Origin: G965233625 sp965233625
Lineage (GTDB): Bacteria; Planctomycetota; Planctomycetia; Pirellulales; Pirellulaceae
Direction: 5' to 3'
Assembly: GCA_965233625.1 (NCBI GenBank)
Contig: OZ247499.1
Span: 7,440,001 to 7,504,000, forward strand
Length of the DNA: 64,000 nt
In this document: positions 1 through 10,400 of the stretch, piece by piece
How positions within the stretch are numbered: the stretch's first letter is position 1
Layout: every line of letters starts with the position of its first letter
Notes under the pieces: generated by a model
Databases searched by the model: none
What the model was told of the DNA's origin: nothing
Seen by the model: only the letters and a program-made list of their open reading frames with translations
Made by a program: the position numbers and the translations under genes

Positions 1-768
1 GACGACCCATCGCAGCGCGGCTGCATCCCGGCTTAGCGGCTGCGGAATAGTTTCGCGGACTCCGTGCGCACGGTTGATGCCGGCGGTCATGTTGTAGACG
101 CTACTGAGCCAGCCCGTAGAGCCGGCGCCGGTGGCGATGATGACGCCGCTGGAAGATTGGCTCTCGGATTTCTGCCCGCTGTAAAGCACATAGCGGGCGG
201 AAACATGTGTCTGACGGCCGATGTAAAAGTCATTGAACGCCAGCATCGACTGACCGTCTGATAGATCCACTTTCGCCAGCGTCACACGGGTATCGGCGGC
301 TTTCCCTTCCAGAGTCCGCCGCACGGCGCGCCGCGCCTCACTGGCCTGGAACGGCAGCAGCACGCCATCGTACCGGTCCGGCATCGGGTTCACGCCGATC
401 AATGGAAGATCACCCGCGTACTTGGCAGTGTTGGCGACCAGTCCATCCGGGCCGACTACCACCACTGCTTCGGTCATGCCGAAGTAATAGTTCGACACAT
501 AAGCCCGTGGCACCGGAACAACGGGGTAGCCAAGTCCTTCCAGTTCAGAGCGAATGCGTTTGACTACCGACTGGTATTCCTCATCCTCTTCAACATAGCG
601 GTCAAACGTGGCTTCCTCCTGCAGCACGGCGCCGGCGTTCTGCTCCTGAAACTGCGACCGCTTGGATTTCATGCGGAACTTGGCCGAACCCTTGGTGCCC
701 CATTTGGCCAGCAGTCCAGTCAGCCGCGTTTCTGTGGTCACCAGTGCAATGGAAGGCGACATGCCCAT
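1..768 (-). CDS. NAD kinase-like (ATP-NAD kinase superfamily) protein, 3' end outside window
   Basis: I translated this reading frame by hand. It is open from an ATG at 768 to the left window edge, so the C-terminus is missing. The product resembles the NAD(+)/NADH kinase superfamily, which phosphorylates NAD or a related small molecule in the cytoplasm. The N-terminal glycine motif reads VVGPDGLVAN, where the family normally has GGDGT; the Asp is kept. A later stretch, IATGAGSTGW, matches the family's T-x-GST motif. A basic, Gln/Glu-rich stretch near residues 25-60 precedes the fold. The gene follows an SPFH gene on the same strand, 179 bp away, and may be co-transcribed with it. The superfamily is fairly sure. 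The substrate is not, because the first nucleotide-binding motif is altered. Confidence 0.72.
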   Translation of the reverse strand, partial: MGMSPSIALVTTETRLTGLLAKWGTKGSAKFRMKSKRSQFQEQNAGAVLQEEATFDRYVEEDEEYQSVVKRIRSELEGLGYPVVPVPRAYVSNYYFGMTEAVVVVGPDGLVANTAKYAGDLPLIGVNPMPDRYDGVLLPFQASEARRAVRRTLEGKAADTRVTLAKVDLSDGQSMLAFNDFYIGRQTHVSARYVLYSGQKSESQSSSGVIIATGAGSTGWLSSVYNMTAGINRAHGVRETIPQPLSRDAAALRWVV

Positions 769-804
769 CGGCAATTCCTCTTAAACAAGCTGCGCAACAA
801 CTGC

Positions 805-831
805 CTAATCTTCTGTCCGCTCTTTCATCAG
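805..831. repeat. Second copy of the SPFH gene's 3' end (27 bp)
   Basis: This 27-bp stretch matches 948-974, the last nine codons of the neighbouring SPFH gene including its stop, at 25 of 27 positions. On the minus strand it would read LMKERTED-stop, against LMNKRTED-stop in the gene. Similarity ends sharply on both sides. It could be the remnant of a lost tandem paralogue, or a duplication made when the sequence between the copies arrived. Confidence 0.7.
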
Positions 832-907
832 CCGTAGGTCAGGCGCCTGCCTGACATCGTTTGAGGTGGTTCCCGTTGCGTTGTCAGGCGGGCGCCTGAC
901 CTACGGC
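831..907. repeat. Long inverted repeat (26-bp arms, about 25-nt loop)
   Basis: The left arm at 831-856 and the right arm at 882-907 are reverse complements with one mismatch. Each arm contains the palindromic core CAGGCGCCTG or a close form. Transcribed, it would form a strong hairpin just after the SPFH gene, so it may act as a terminator or mRNA 3' stabiliser, although no U-tract follows. A single related arm occurs at 17579-17603, so this is a dispersed family and not a one-off. Confidence 0.75.
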
Positions 908-947
908 CTTCCGTGACTCAACGTGACACTTACCGATGGTCGTAACA

Positions 948-1910
948 CTAATCTTCTGTCCGCTTGTTCATCAGTTGCTGTAACAGTCCGGGCGAGATAT
1001 CAAGATGCCCGATCTTCTCCGCTTTTTCAGCAAGCTGACCGAAGGCCATCGCAATCAGTTGTTTCGCATCGGCTCCGCCCGAAGACGCCGCGATTGTCTT
1101 CCAGTCCACGGCGCCAAGCGCGTCCATCGTCTGTTTCAGCGTCTGCGTGCGGGCTTCGGCCAAAGTCTTTTCGTTGCTTGCCTGCTGCGCTACAAGTTCT
1201 TCGCGGCCTTTTTCGATGGCGACATCGGCGGCGAGTTCGGCCTCGCGGACCTGCCGTTGTTTTTCCTGGATGACGCGCTGGTTCTGCAGTTCGCGTTCGC
1301 GGATTTCCTGTTCCGCCTCAATGGCCAGCTTACGCCGTTCGTGCACTGCCTGATCCGCCTTCTGTAAGGTGGCTTCACGTGTTTCGGCCTGCAGCGCCGA
1401 CTCGACTTCCGGCGTGGCTTTGATCGATAGCACGCTCAGCGATTCGATCTGCAGGCCCAGTGTCTGCGGTTGCTTGTCAGCAGCGACAAAATCAACAAGC
1501 TGCTGGGTCAGTTCCGGGCCAGCCGTCAGCATCTCAACAATGCGCCGCTGACGGACAAACTCCTGCGATTCCACCTGCACCAGCCGGACCAGCCGGTCGC
1601 GCAGTGCGTCGGGGTCGTCCGACTGGTGGAAGCCCCGGGCGTCGATAGAGAAGTCAAGCTGCTGAGCCAGCTTGGCGGGTTCCGTCACGCGGAAGGTGAT
1701 GTTTCCCTGAATGGTCACGTCCTGAAAGTCGAGCGTCTGCTGCTCGAAGACGAACGGCAGATCCTGACTTGCCAGGTTGATGCGTACGATGATGGAGTTG
1801 GGCCGGAAGAACAGCATGGAGATGCCGGCGCCTTCGGCCACAACTTTGCCGTTCTTGTAGCGGATCAGATACGTGGTCGGCGTCGACTTCAGATAAGAAA
1901 TGCCAAACAT
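948..1910 (-). CDS. SPFH/Band 7 domain protein
   Basis: The 320-residue protein has an SPFH (prohibitin/stomatin/flotillin) domain over about residues 5-180. A long charged helix follows (about 180-250, rich in Glu, Arg and Gln) that should form a coiled coil, then a short C-terminal tail. No N-terminal membrane anchor is visible, so it is probably cytoplasmic or peripherally attached. SPFH proteins oligomerise into membrane-associated rings or scaffolds. The gene sits directly upstream of the NAD kinase-like gene on the same strand. Its last nine codons are duplicated at 805-831. The family is clear; the cellular role is not known. Confidence 0.85.
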   Translation of the reverse strand: MFGISYLKSTPTTYLIRYKNGKVVAEGAGISMLFFRPNSIIVRINLASQDLPFVFEQQTLDFQDVTIQGNITFRVTEPAKLAQQLDFSIDARGFHQSDDPDALRDRLVRLVQVESQEFVRQRRIVEMLTAGPELTQQLVDFVAADKQPQTLGLQIESLSVLSIKATPEVESALQAETREATLQKADQAVHERRKLAIEAEQEIRERELQNQRVIQEKQRQVREAELAADVAIEKGREELVAQQASNEKTLAEARTQTLKQTMDALGAVDWKTIAASSGGADAKQLIAMAFGQLAEKAEKIGHLDISPGLLQQLMNKRTED

Positions 1911-2018
1911 CGTTGCGGTGTCACCTCAAGGGGGCCAGCTGATTGCCTGCTCTATATTAGCTGGACACCGCATAGAAGGCAGCGGTTCGGTCGGCGACCG
2001 GATGGTATTTGTGCGTGA

Positions 2019-5000
2019 TTAAGGTGTGCGGGGAGAAAGCTTTAGTTGCAACGTCTGTTTTTTGCCGTCACGCGACAGCTCTACCTGGACAGTATCGCCA
2101 ACGTCATTGTCGGCCAACACTTCGTAGATGTCATCCAGGCTTACAACAGAGCGGTCGTCGACCTTATTGAAAATGTCGCCGGTCTTCACACCCGCTTTCG
2201 CCGCGGCTGAATCTTCAGAAACCTCCGTCACCTTGGCGCCCGCGCGGATGCTCTCAATCTGCACACCAAGCACCGGCGCCGAAGCGGGCGGCCATTTTCC
2301 CCAGATTTCATTCCGACGCATTTTCTGAAGGTCGCGGGTAATGGCGTTGACCCGCGTGTACATGAAGCCGCCGTAACGGCTGGTGCGGAAGTGGATGCCA
2401 ACAACACGACCGCCTTCGTCGAACAACGGCGCGCCGGTGGAATAGTCTTTCGTCTGATAAGAACCCCACACCAGTTGCCTGAACACACGGCGCACGCCAT
2501 TGATGTACGTCACCGGCTTGTCTTTTTCCTGATGGGAGGAAGTGTAAGACGCACCGACATAAAGTCCTGATTCAGAGAGATCTTCCGCCTCGTTCACAGC
2601 GGCGAAGGGCAGCGGCTTTTCGTCGTTGATCTTAATCATGCCGAGGTCCAGTTCGCGGAAGATGCCTGCCGTTTTGCCCTGTAGCTGACGTCCGTCGTGG
2701 AGGTAAACTGTCACGTCTTTCCCTGGCGCCGCGATGACGTGTCCCGCCGTGAGAATTTCGCCGCCGTCGTTGATGATCACGCCGGTGCCTGTACGCCCGT
2801 CTGCGGTTTTGTAGGCGACCGTCGCGGGCAGCACCTTATCCAGGACATGCTGAACCAGTTCCCGGCGGGCGTTGCGGTTGGTGTCTTCCGGGGTCGAATC
2901 GGCGACGATCTTCCGAAAGTCGTCAGCTGTGCGGCCAAGATAAATATGGTCGAACAAGGCGTATTCGCCATCGACCGCGCTGAGCGTGATGCCGGTGATC
3001 TCTGCATCGCCAAACTCCGACCACAGGTCGCGCGTCATAACGATCCATTCAGACGGCAGGTTCTGCACCCAAACGCGTTTGGCTTCTCCCTTAACCGGTT
3101 CACCCGTCCCGGCGTCGTAGCGGATCGGTTCTCCCCGGCGCGTGGCGCCATTTAGCTCAAGGCTGATTCTGCCTTTGCCGAACTTGCGGAAGGCGAACCG
3201 CAGGTGCCGGAATTCGCCCCAGCCCGGATCGGCACGGATGAGCAGTGGTTCATCCAGCTCGTAGTGAAAATCTCCCGCGGGTGTCAACTTCAGACACTGC
3301 TTACCGCTGTGATGGTCTTCGTCAAACCAGACGGCCTTGCCCGCAGCATCGCCCGGGTTTTCCCCCTCGCCATTCTCGACGGCGACAAACTTCTGGCTGT
3401 CTTCTAGCAGCGGCGCTAGGGCGGGAAGGTGTGGCGAAAAACGGATCGCGGACCATTCAACGAATACGCGTTCACCACGGGGCATCTGGGCGATTTCCAG
3501 TTCCACTTCGTTGCCTGCGAAATCGTCGAGCTTTACAGCAATAGGCTCAGGCATCGGGTAGCGGCGGTTTCGCACGGGAACTTCGTATTCGCCAATGGCT
3601 TGGCCATCGATGCGGACTTCCAGCCTGGCGGCTTTGTTGTTCTGTTTCGTACTCGCGACCGCCAGCATCAGAAAGTTGCGGCTGTTGTCGGCGGGCAGTT
3701 CCACCTTCCGCCTCAGCAGTAAGGGATTGTCGCTGACAGACACAAGCGTTCTAAATCGCCCCAGACCATCATCCATGTCTTTGTAGTGATGCTCCCAGAC
3801 AGGCTCGTTGCCCGCTTGCCATTCCCATTCGTTCCATGCGTGCATACTGCCGGGCGTTCTGGATTTTAGCCGTTGTTTGACATCTTCCGGGGTGAAGGTC
3901 AGCAGCGGTTCGAGCCAGTTCAAACGGTCGCGGATGTTCAGCGGATCGGCTCCTGCCGGGCGGCCTTCGTGCGCCTGATCGACTTCAAGCAGTAACGTCC
4001 GTGACTGCCCTTCTGGTGATTCGCCGGTGTCGAGCATTCCCGACGACAGATTCTCAGATTTCCCAGTGACAAATCCGCTGGAGTAAAGTTCTTTACCCGT
4101 CTGGTCGTCGTTCTGCACAACGCGGATTTTCACACGTACGCATCCTCCGTCGCCGGTTGTATCATCCAGGTTTGCAGATGTGGTGAAGGTCGCGGCGCAA
4201 GGCGGCAGCGGAAAGCGTAACGTGGTGGAGCCGTGGACACCGGCGCCCCAGGCAAATGCTTTGCCGTCGCCCGTCAGCATGCCGCCTGACACATTTTTGT
4301 CACGGCGCCAGGTTCTGGCGCCACCGAACGCGCTGCTGGTAGTGGCCGTAGGCGAAACACGAAGCAGCGGCGCTTCGTGGGCCGCAAAGAAGACGCGGCG
4401 CCAGATTTCGCCACTGGCGATCCAGATGATATCCAGGCTCCAGGCGGGCTGGGCGGCATGCACCCAGCGGTCAATATCCGCCGGATTTCCTTTGACTGTG
4501 GCGGTAAAACGCTGCAATGAAGCGGTTAGCCTGCCGCCGTGGATTGTCTCCCACTGGAATAGTGTGTCCTCGCCGTTCGGCGCCAGGATGGCCAGTTCAT
4601 CGAACCAGTGGTCCCATTCAGAGGCTGCATTGCTGGGCATGTGCAGTTCGGCAATTTCCGCGAAGAACGCCCGTGACACGCCTGTGGCAGCCAGCAGTGT
4701 CACGGAACTTTCATTAAAACGCGCGGCGCGGAAATCCGCGGTGCGGCCATCGCGGTAAAAGATGCGCCCTGGCTGGTACTCTCTTTCACCTGTTTGTTGC
4801 CACACGATGCGACGTACAAACTTCGGCAGAACGCGGATGCGCGGCTCGACGATGGTTGTAGGCGGCCGGAGTTCAAAGGCAGGCTTGAGCACCAGATGCG
4901 CGGGGACAGGTTCGTAACTTGCGCGGGTCGAAACGTATTGTTCAACAACGCCGGGTAGACGGTCGCCGCTGAAGGTTTCGAGGAAAGCCTCCGGCGTGCG

Positions 5001-5240
5001 CTGAACGGCGGCTTCCCGGTCGTGGAGGGTGCGTATCGGATTGTTGTCATCAAACAGCAGTTTGCCGTCGATCCGGGGCGACTGATCTTCTTTGTACCAG
5101 TCGGTAATGCGGTCGGACTGAACCGTTTCGCCGTTGCGGAAAACGGCTGAGAATCGTGCGGGCGCCGCAGAAGCAAGTTGGGAGGTCGCCGTTAGCAGAA
5201 GCAGACAAACGCCCGTGAAATACCTGAACACTATGAGCAC
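2019..5240 (-). CDS. Secreted multidomain protein with trypsin-like and PDZ domains (Ser replaced by Thr)
   Basis: The 1073-residue protein starts with a signal peptide (about residues 1-25). An NPCBM-like beta domain lies near 305-420, followed by more beta-rich regions. A trypsin-like domain covers about 800-965 and a PDZ domain about 988-1070. In the protease domain the triad His is H834 (TAGHV) and the Asp is D865 (LDLGM). The site that should hold the nucleophilic Ser of GNSGGP reads YSTGAP, which puts Thr935 in its place. The protein should be periplasmic or outside the cell, and could be an HtrA-like protein that binds glycan and protein ligands. Proteolysis is uncertain because of the Thr. 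The gene precedes the SPFH gene by 108 bp on the same strand. Confidence 0.8.
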   Translation of the reverse strand: MLIVFRYFTGVCLLLLTATSQLASAAPARFSAVFRNGETVQSDRITDWYKEDQSPRIDGKLLFDDNNPIRTLHDREAAVQRTPEAFLETFSGDRLPGVVEQYVSTRASYEPVPAHLVLKPAFELRPPTTIVEPRIRVLPKFVRRIVWQQTGEREYQPGRIFYRDGRTADFRAARFNESSVTLLAATGVSRAFFAEIAELHMPSNAASEWDHWFDELAILAPNGEDTLFQWETIHGGRLTASLQRFTATVKGNPADIDRWVHAAQPAWSLDIIWIASGEIWRRVFFAAHEAPLLRVSPTATTSSAFGGARTWRRDKNVSGGMLTGDGKAFAWGAGVHGSTTLRFPLPPCAATFTTSANLDDTTGDGGCVRVKIRVVQNDDQTGKELYSSGFVTGKSENLSSGMLDTGESPEGQSRTLLLEVDQAHEGRPAGADPLNIRDRLNWLEPLLTFTPEDVKQRLKSRTPGSMHAWNEWEWQAGNEPVWEHHYKDMDDGLGRFRTLVSVSDNPLLLRRKVELPADNSRNFLMLAVASTKQNNKAARLEVRIDGQAIGEYEVPVRNRRYPMPEPIAVKLDDFAGNEVELEIAQMPRGERVFVEWSAIRFSPHLPALAPLLEDSQKFVAVENGEGENPGDAAGKAVWFDEDHHSGKQCLKLTPAGDFHYELDEPLLIRADPGWGEFRHLRFAFRKFGKGRISLELNGATRRGEPIRYDAGTGEPVKGEAKRVWVQNLPSEWIVMTRDLWSEFGDAEITGITLSAVDGEYALFDHIYLGRTADDFRKIVADSTPEDTNRNARRELVQHVLDKVLPATVAYKTADGRTGTGVIINDGGEILTAGHVIAAPGKDVTVYLHDGRQLQGKTAGIFRELDLGMIKINDEKPLPFAAVNEAEDLSESGLYVGASYTSSHQEKDKPVTYINGVRRVFRQLVWGSYQTKDYSTGAPLFDEGGRVVGIHFRTSRYGGFMYTRVNAITRDLQKMRRNEIWGKWPPASAPVLGVQIESIRAGAKVTEVSEDSAAAKAGVKTGDIFNKVDDRSVVSLDDIYEVLADNDVGDTVQVELSRDGKKQTLQLKLSPRTP

Positions 5241-5283
5241 CCTTCAAGCTACCGGAAGCACGTAAATGTAGGGGAAGTATAGC

Positions 5284-5320
5284 AAAAAGGCTCGCCGCCG
5301 GAGTAATCCGTGGAGAGCCT
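5284..5320 (-). terminator. Rho-independent terminator after the 553-aa membrane protein gene
   Basis: On the minus strand, AAGGCTC and GAGCCTT form a stem around a GC-rich loop, followed at once by a run of T. It lies 44 bp after the stop of the 5364-7025 gene and so separates it from the protease gene. Confidence 0.6.
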
Positions 5321-5363
5321 TGTGCGTGGTAGGCCGTACCTATCAGATAGATGGTCGTAACGA

Positions 5364-7025
5364 TCAGGTTTCGTTACGGGCTTTTTCAGCAGCTTCCTGG
5401 GCGCGTTTTTCAGCTTCGGTCAGAATCTGCTTCTGGATTTCCGCCAGCTCATTCGCAAGCGCCAGATTACGGTTGTAGAGTGCGCCAAGCTTCCGGTAGT
5501 AGGCGGCCTTATTCTGCTTCATCACGTCAATCGCTTTGGCGAGTTCAACCTGCTCATTCTGGTAGCCCTTGAGGTCAGCCCGCAGTGTCTCGACTTCGAT
5601 TTCACGTTCCTTTTGCAGACCGCCGACCACGTCCGGATCGGGACCGCTAAGCTGTGTGACTTTCACCGTTAGCGCAGCGTTCTCTGCGCGAAGCACTTCA
5701 AGCTTGCTGCGCAACGCGTTCTGCCGCAGGTAGTGGTCGCGGAACTCTTCTTCAAAGTCGTGCAACTTGCGGCGGTAAAGTTTGGTGACGATTTTCAGCA
5801 CACCGTCGCGTTGAAGTTCTTCAGCCGTTTCCAGGTCGAGGATTGCCCGCTGCTTGTCGCGGAACTGCGTGTAATTTAAGGCTTTGCCGTCTTTGGTGCT
5901 GTAATCGCTGTCGGCGCCGGCGGAAACGGGATCGTGGCTTTGCATCAGCGAACTGATCTGTGCCCGGCCTTGCGAGTCGTACGCGGTTTCACTTGATGAA
6001 TCCTGACCGGGACTTTCAGCGTCGACGATGATCTTGTGGTCCTGCGTGAATTCCACTTCGGCGACCGTCTCGTCTTTGTTGGCGACAAAGACGCCGGGGT
6101 AGGCTGCCTCAAGTTCGGAAATCGGTTTGCCGTCGTGCAGCACGCTGATCTCGAAGTTGCGATGGATGTCGGCGATCTTCTTGTCGTACTCTTCAGGCGT
6201 CATCGAAGCCGGGAAGTATGCGTTCTTGGGCAACATACTTTTCAGCTTGGCAATGGTCGGAATGAACTTCTGCCGTTCTTCGTCGGTGAAGCTGTCGTCG
6301 GTGAAAACGTCGTGCCGGTCGATCGGCATCGTTTCGTACAGAGACCAGGTGAAACGTGGGTCAGCCGTTTGAGCGATACGCTTTTGCACCGCATCCAGCG
6401 GCCGTACTGGCGAAAGTGTGGCCGAACCAGGGGCGCTGGCGACGACCTTGAAAGATCCGACGTACTCGTTGGGAACGGGAATACCCTCTGCCGTGCGGAT
6501 GTCACGGAAGACAAACAGCGTTGTGTCGGAAGGAATGACGGGTGGCGGTTCGGGTGCGGCCGGAGCTGCGGGGGCGCCATCGGCGGGTGCTGCCGCAGGT
6601 GGTGTGGGTGGGGCGGTGCTCGGCACGGGTACTGAGACGGTCATCTGCGTGCCAGCGGCGTTGAGAGCGCTGGGCTTCACATCCCGCCAGACGCGACCGC
6701 GACCGTGCAGCAGCGCGTTGTAGCGTTCCTGCGCTTCGGCCACGTTGTCCAGGTCCTGCTTCACCGCATCCAGATCGCCGGAACGCAGCTTCACCGCTTC
6801 GGCAGTTCTGGTGGCGACTTCTTTCTCGTAATAGCTATGCCAGCTCATCCAGGCCATGCGCGTTTTCAGCACGAAGCTTGCGTAGACCAGGAAGGGTGGG
6901 ACAGCGCAGAAAACCAGGAAAACGGCAAACACATGGAAGAACTTCCACGACTTCAGGCAGAAAATGAGTGCTACCAGCATAAAGATCGCCAGGATGACGA
7001 AGCCAGCTTGTACAGCAATAACCAT
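5364..7025 (-). CDS. Membrane-anchored coiled-coil protein of unknown function
   Basis: The 553-residue product has two hydrophobic segments at the N-terminus (about residues 5-25 and 30-50). An Ala/Pro-rich linker follows (about 125-165), then a middle domain, then a long charged helix (about 400-550) that should form a coiled coil. The C-terminus is Glu/Ala/Lys-rich. I do not recognise a family; it looks like one of the planctomycete-specific membrane proteins. It probably sits in the inner membrane with the coiled coil on one side. It is first in a minus-strand series with the protease, SPFH and kinase-like genes, but a terminator lies after it. Confidence 0.7.
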   Translation of the reverse strand: MVIAVQAGFVILAIFMLVALIFCLKSWKFFHVFAVFLVFCAVPPFLVYASFVLKTRMAWMSWHSYYEKEVATRTAEAVKLRSGDLDAVKQDLDNVAEAQERYNALLHGRGRVWRDVKPSALNAAGTQMTVSVPVPSTAPPTPPAAAPADGAPAAPAAPEPPPVIPSDTTLFVFRDIRTAEGIPVPNEYVGSFKVVASAPGSATLSPVRPLDAVQKRIAQTADPRFTWSLYETMPIDRHDVFTDDSFTDEERQKFIPTIAKLKSMLPKNAYFPASMTPEEYDKKIADIHRNFEISVLHDGKPISELEAAYPGVFVANKDETVAEVEFTQDHKIIVDAESPGQDSSSETAYDSQGRAQISSLMQSHDPVSAGADSDYSTKDGKALNYTQFRDKQRAILDLETAEELQRDGVLKIVTKLYRRKLHDFEEEFRDHYLRQNALRSKLEVLRAENAALTVKVTQLSGPDPDVVGGLQKEREIEVETLRADLKGYQNEQVELAKAIDVMKQNKAAYYRKLGALYNRNLALANELAEIQKQILTEAEKRAQEAAEKARNET

Positions 7026-7406
7026 GTGAATTTCAGCGGTTGAAGTGCGGGGACGTACGAATCTTACTTAGTATAAGTCGCCAGATAAGGCAGCACGCCA
7101 TGATTGCTGCTAGCAGGCAAATAAATGCCGGTTATCCGTCAAACAAGGTGATATAGGGCAGCCTATTCCCGATATTAGGCAGGGTTTCGCAGCCAGTCAA
7201 GCATTCAGAAGCGGTAGCACAGCAGCGTAAGTGCAGTCGCAGGTGGAACTTGTGAAACAGCCTCCCCGACCCTCTTAGATAATATAATCGCTCAAGTCCC
7301 GGCCGGTTATTCCCGAAATATGGATATGTAAAGCTTTGCGGGTTAGGAGGACTGCCGTTTGGCCGTCGACTTTACCGCCTGGCAATGTTCTGGTTGAGGG
7401 AACTCC
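7026..7406. other. Intergenic region between divergent genes (381 bp)
   Basis: The region separates the divergently transcribed membrane protein (5364-7025) and the TolC-like gene (7407-10694). A TATAAT hexamer is present at 7283-7288 on the plus strand, but I see no matching -35 box at normal spacing, so I do not call a promoter. The phrase TGTAAAGCTTTGCG near 7327-7340 is a weak inverted repeat. No other structure was recognised. Confidence 0.5.
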
Positions 7407-10400
7407 ATGCGGATGCATGTTCATCATTCTTTCAGGTTGCTATGCCTGATACTTGTCGCCGTGGCGATTGCCGCCACAGGCTGTTCGCGTGCGTTTTACC
7501 GCGAGCAGGCTGATCTCGACGCGTATACGCTGATCGAAGAGAAGGCGAACCATCCGCACTGGGATCTGGAGCAGTACTCCATTGAGCTGCCGTACGGATC
7601 GCGGATGTACGATCCGTTCTGCAAAGACGGGCCGCCGATGCCGCGAGACGATGCAAAATCGCACGAATTGATGCACTACATCGATGGCAAACGCGCTTTT
7701 CCCAAGTGGCACGCCAACGGCGATACACCTTACGTCGAAAACCCGGTCTGGGCCGCCCAGTTGCCGATGGATGAAGACGGTGTCGTTGAGATTGACGAAG
7801 ATGGCGCCGTGCGGATGGCGTTGCTGCATTCGCCCGATTATCAGTCGCAGCTTGAAACACTTTATCTTTCAGCGCTCGACGTCAGCTTCGAGCGATTCCG
7901 CTTTGACACGCAATTCTTCGGCGGCGTGCAGGCGCAGTTCACAGCCGATGGCGTTACGCGCGGCGGCGGTGAATCTTCCAGCCAGTTGCAGGCCGGCACT
8001 TTTTCAACCGGGCCGCGGGGCATCGGTTTTCAGAAACTCGGCGCCACAGGCACCGAACTCATTGTCGGGCTGGCTAATTCCATTGTGTGGGAATTTTCTG
8101 GTCCGGATACGCAAATGGCTACGACGCTGCTGGACTTCGCCCTAGTGCAACCGCTGCTACGCGGCGCCGGCCGCGATCGTGTGCTTGAATCGTTGACGGT
8201 TTCTGAACGTAATCTGCTTGCCAACGTGCGGCAGATGGAACGCTTTAAACGCGCCTTCTATGTGGAAACGGTCACCGGCAGAAACGCCGGCCCTGGCCCC
8301 GTCCGCCGCACGGGTACATCGGCCGCTTCGTTTGCAACCGGCGACGGCGGTGTGAATCCCGGGCAGGTAGGCGGCTATCTGGGCCTGGTTCAGCAGCTAC
8401 AACAGATCCGCAACCAGGAAACCAATGTCGCCGCCCTGCGGGGCAGCCTCGCGGAGCTGGAAGCATATTCGATGGCCGGCCGCATCAACAGCCTTCAGGT
8501 GCAGCAGGCCCGGCAGGCGTTGTACGGCGCCGAGAGCCGGTTGATTAGCTCCAAGACCAACTACGAATCTTCGCTGGATGCATACAAGATTTCGTTAGGG
8601 CTTCCGCCGCAGTTGAAGGTGGAAATCTCAGACCGGATCGTGCAGCCGTTTAATCTGGTGACGCCGGACATCCTGCAAACGCAGTCGGAACTCGGCAAAT
8701 TGCAGAATGATATCGGCGATGTCATCTTGAAGGCTCTGGGCGAAGCTCCCGGCGCTGCTGCGAAGGACGCGAAGTATCAGTGCGATCTCGATAAAGTCGC
8801 CAAAGGCGCACTACCAAAAGAAGACGGTCCCGAACCAGAACTGGCGCCGGGCGTTGTCGTGCCGGAACTGCCGCCACCTGCGGCGCCTGAAGACGACGCT
8901 CCGGGCAGATTGGCGGGCGATCTGAAAATCGACTGGAACGAAAACGTCGCGCGGGAAGTCGCCAGCTTGAAGCAGCAGATTGAGAAGTTAAAAGAAATCC
9001 GCCGCAAAGTTTCGGAGACAACCGTACCTTCGGCCAAAGCGGATATCGAAAAGCTTGTGGAGGTCATGGACGAGCGTGTCGCCGACCTGGAGGAACTACG
9101 AAAGCGTCCACCACGGAAGTCGTTCGCGTATTCCGACGATGAAACCGTGCCACGCTACGACGTGAGTCCTGATGTGCTGAATATCGAGCGGCTGCGGAGA
9201 ACGCCAGATTTGCTGCGCGACGCGCTGGCGTGTCTCGAACGTAAACTGGCGGATCATCCGCAATCGCTGGAAGAACAGTTGAAAACGCTCACAAAAAATG
9301 TCAACAGCATTGAGCAGGACGGCCCGGAACTAGGAACGGAAGCTCTGACCAAGGCGTTGCGTGAAAAAGCCTTCCAGCCGTTGCCGCAGTTGATCAAAGA
9401 GCTGGTGGATATCGTTCAGGAAATCATGCTCATTCAGGCTCGTGCACGGACAGAAACCGTGCGTCTGCCCGCCGTGGATCTGCAGCCGGCTGAGGCTCTG
9501 GAAATTGCCCGGCAGTACCGCCGGGACTGGATGAACACCCGGGCCGCGCTGGTTGATTCGTGGCGGTTGATTGAATTCAACGCTGACGAACTTGAAAGCT
9601 CGCTGAACATCCTGTTCAGTGGTGATATCGGCGCCGTGGGTGACAACCCGCTTAACCTTCAGGCCGATGCAGGCCGGCTGCGGGTTGGCGTGCAATTCGA
9701 TGCCCCGCTGAATCGTCTGGCTGAACGTAACTCTTACCGGCAGGCGTTGATCACCTATCAGCAGGCCCGCCGCAGCTACTACCGTTTTCAGGATGGCGCC
9801 GCGCAGGGGCTGCGTGCGATCCTGCGGAACGTGGAACTGAACCAGTTGAACTTTGAACTACGTCGCGAAGCCATCCGCACCGCTATCGAACAGTTCGAAC
9901 TGGCTCAGCTGGAACGTCCGCCGCGTCCAGGCGAACTGGAAGCCCAGCAGTTTGGCGCCACGACGACACGTGACCTTGTATCTGCTTTGAACGACCTTCA
10001 GTCCGCCCAGAATGACTTCCTGAGCGTCTGGCTCAGCTACGAATCACTTCGTAGGTCTCTGGACCTGGATCTGGGCATCATGCAGCTTACGCCCGAAGGC
10101 ATCTGGGTGGATCCGGGACCTGTCGGAGGTAAGAACGGCATCCGTCTGCCCGAAGCCTGCCTGACGCCTATCGATAACCGCAGCCCGCTGTTGGATCTGC
10201 AACCAGTGCCAGAATCTGACACTGCACCGCCAGCAACCGAAGAACCTGCGGGAGAAGAGATTGAGACGCCGCCGCCCGTTAAAGATGATGGCGAAGTGCT
10301 GCTGTACGACCTGCTACAAGCTGCGGGTCCGAGCGTGACCGGCAAAGGCGAGTTGAAAGCAGCCGGCGCCAGTTCCGCCCAGGTGATTGAAAACGTGGAA

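Noticed and set aside
7283..7288. TATAAT upstream of the TolC-like gene
   Set aside because: No -35 box lies at 16-18 bp upstream, so the hexamer alone does not support a promoter.
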